A DNA stretch of 17,929 nucleotides, taken from contig CAIWCQ010000111.1 in NCBI GenBank assembly GCA_903911165.1, forward strand, positions 1 through 17,929, given 5' to 3'. Both the position numbers and the translations under genes were made by a program. How positions within the stretch are numbered: position 1 is the first letter of the stretch; every line of letters starts with the position of its first letter. This DNA is from an uncultured Actinomycetes bacterium (GTDB lineage Bacteria > Actinomycetota > Actinomycetes > Mycobacteriales > Mycobacteriaceae). The notes below the pieces were generated by a model. The model worked only from the letters and a program-made list of their open reading frames with translations. It did not search any database and was not told the DNA's origin. Below are positions 13,978 to 17,929 of the stretch, piece by piece.

Positions 13978-15371
13978 TCAGCAGCGTTCCGATGCGGGGT
14001 CTGCGGTGCGGGAGGCCACAGCGACAACGAGCAGACCTGCGGGTAGTAGTGCCGCTGCGAGGATCGCGAAGATGAGATCGATCCCGCTGGCCGTTGACAT
14101 GCCGGTGCTACCCAGCCGCTCCAGCATCGTGCTGGCCACCGCCACCCCGATGCCCCCAATCGCGATCATGGCGGTCAATGCGATTCCCGCGGCCTCACCG
14201 GCCCGTTGCGGGCTGACGACCGATTGGGTAGCCACGGTGGTAAAGGCGTAGACCAATCCCAGAGTGAATCCGCATGCCGTCAAGGCCGGCACGTACAACG
14301 CCCAGTCGCGGGCGGCCGCGAGCAGTCCCAGGCTGGCGGCGGCGAGTATGGTCGCGACGCCCATCACCCGCACCGGATGCCCGGCCGCCAGCCGTCCCGA
14401 CAGCACGCCGCCGGCCGCGGCACCGGCAGAGGGCCCGAGAAAAACCAGCCCGGCCGCCAACGGGTCGAGTCCGCGAGCGTCCTGCAAATACACGGTGGAC
14501 AAAAAAATTGTCACCCCGTAGGCGACATTGGCGATCGTTCCCGCGGCAACCAGCACGGTAAAGCGGGTGTTGCGCACCAACGATAAGTCGACCAGTGGCC
14601 AACGCACCCGGCGTTCGACAACGACGAAAAGTGCGAGCAACGCGATGGCACCGGTGAATGCGCCGACGGTGGCAAGTGACCACCAACCCCACGCCGGTGC
14701 CCGATCGAAGGTCAGCGTGAACACACCGATGCCGGCAGTCAGCAGGGCCAGGCCTGCGAGGTCGATCCGGCGCGGCGCCTCGGTGTCACGGGACTCACTG
14801 ATCGCGAACGCCCCGATGAGCACGCAGGCCGCGGTCAGCGGGATGTTGAGCGCGAAGATCCACCGCCAGCCGACGGTCTGGGTGAGCATGCCTCCGATCA
14901 GCGGCCCGGCGGCGCTACCAAGACCGGCGATGCCGTATGCCAGCCCGATCATGCGGCCCGACTGCGCCGGGGGGAACGCGTTCGTGATGACGCTGACCGA
15001 TGCGGGGAAGATCAGCGCCGCTCCCGCACCCTGAAGCGCGCGGAAAGCCACCAGCGTTGCCGCCGACGCCGCGATGGCACAGAGCAGCGATGCCAGCCCA
15101 AACAGCGCGATCCCGATCAGCAGGACTCGTTTACGACCGAAGATGTCGGCAAGTCGTCCCGCCGGCACCATCAGCGCGCCGAGTGTCACCATGTAGATGC
15201 TGATGATCCACTGCAAATCCGTTGCCGTGCTGCCGAAGTCGCTTGCCATCCGCGGCAGCGCAAGATTCATCGCGAAGTAATCGATCTGCACACAGAACAA
15301 CGCCATCGATACAGCGACCATCAGCCATTTGCCGTTAGCAGGACCGACGTCGGCGCTGGCCGGGGTCCCGG

Positions 15372-15375
<4 letters not shown>
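13978..15375 (-). CDS. MFS transporter, DHA2 (EmrB/QacA) type
   Basis: The 465-residue membrane protein has about 14 hydrophobic segments, as in the DHA2 drug:H+ antiporter family. Motif A is [12 protein letters not shown] (73-84), and the antiporter motif C is near 148-162 ([15 protein letters not shown]). In helix 1 the usual L-D-x-T-I-V-N-V-A-L-P is changed to [12 protein letters not shown]; Asp32 is kept. The start overlaps the purL stop (ATGA), and the SCP_3 gene follows 3 nt later. A drug exporter inside a purine operon is unusual; it could export purine-like or other compounds. The gene has a run of seven A on the plus strand (14501-14507). I do not recall a counterpart between purL and purF in M. 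tuberculosis. Confidence 0.85.
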
Positions 15376-17657
<2,282 letters not shown>

Positions 17658-17658
17658 G

Positions 17659-17929
17659 TCAGCCCATCACCGGCGCAACGCAGAACACATTGCCGTCGGG
17701 GTCCTCCAGCACCACCCAGCCGTAGTCACCGAACGAGTGGCGTCCGGTCTCCGCGGCGCCGAGTTCGACGAGGCGGGCGATCTCAGCCTCCACATCGACG
17801 GTCGCGAAGTCGAGGTGGATGCGGGCCTTGCCGGGGGTCGGGTCATCCACCCGCTGAAAGCCCAGCCGCGGACCCGCCGCACACGCCACCATGAGGAATT
17901 CGCCCGGCACCACCGGGACCACCAGATCG
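17659..17929 (-). CDS. VOC/glyoxalase-like protein, 5' end outside the window
   Basis: About 90 C-terminal residues are visible, and the frame is open to the window edge, so the start is missing. A GTG at 17920-17922 exists but would give an unusually short protein. The segments [22 protein letters not shown] and [11 protein letters not shown] are typical of the second half of a vicinal-oxygen-chelate fold; metal-type residues His and Glu are present in these strands. It resembles Rv0801 and its fast-grower homologues. The reaction is unknown. It ends 1 nt before purL, so it is in the same operon. Confidence 0.75.
   Translation of the reverse strand, partial: DLVVPVVPGEFLMVACAAGPRLGFQRVDDPTPGKARIHLDFATVDVEAEIARLVELGAAETGRHSFGDYGWVVLEDPDGNVFCVAPVMG

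Overview
The window looks like a high-GC actinobacterial chromosome from Mycobacterium in the broad sense, most like fast growers of the Mycolicibacterium type. The evidence is a mycothiol synthase (mshD), an actinobacterial GlnR, the LmeA/ThiX/CysA2/SseC series, a Rv0813c-like nitrobindin homologue, and purM, purF and purL in an order that mirrors M. tuberculosis Rv0819 to Rv0801 as I remember it. A DUF4395 gene in front of cysA2 and two extra genes between purM and purF resemble fast growers more than M. tuberculosis. No phage, IS element, CRISPR array, rRNA or tRNA was seen.

Layout. (1) 118-1865, minus: glnR then mshD, overlapping by 4 nt. (2) 1958-6056, plus: a long thiol/sulfur and cell-envelope run, lmeA-thiX-[polycysteine leader peptide]-DUF4395-cysA2-sseC-[32-aa membrane peptide]-nitrobindin-like-lipoprotein. 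At least two internal leaderless promoters restart transcription in this run. (3) 6057-6394: a 338-bp gap between convergent genes with no annotated-type gene. It holds a 13-bp inverted repeat that may be a terminator and, on the minus strand, a promoter-like sequence followed by a full-length Shine-Dalgarno and a 13-codon ORF. (4) 6395-8413: a divergent pair, an aminodeoxychorismate-lyase-like class IV aminotransferase (minus) and a YgfZ/GcvT-like folate-binding protein (plus), separated by 39 bp that carry two facing leaderless-type promoters. (5) 8561-8734: a DUF3073 small protein behind a structured leader. (6) 8784-10513, minus: purM and a DUF2461 gene. (7) 10644-11966, plus: an SDR protein with a shortened DUF2867 tail. 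(8) 11972-17929, minus: VOC (partial)-purL-MFS-SCP_3-purF, one tightly overlapping purine operon.

How it fits together. PurL, PurM and PurF act in de novo IMP synthesis. GlnR governs nitrogen assimilation. MshD completes mycothiol, the main low-molecular-weight thiol of these bacteria. ThiX, DUF4395, the CysA2 rhodanese and SseC form a sulfur module. The most notable regulatory element is a polycysteine leader peptide (3198-3287) whose Cys codons can base-pair with the ribosome-binding site of the next gene. This is the cysteine-responsive attenuator class described experimentally in M. smegmatis. Three plus-strand leaderless starts share exactly the arrangement TANNNT, 7 nt, GTG. Seven gene junctions use a 4-nt ATGA or GTGA overlap, so translational coupling is the rule here.

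All calls come from reading the sequence. No database search or folding program was run, and family assignments rest on remembered motifs and synteny.
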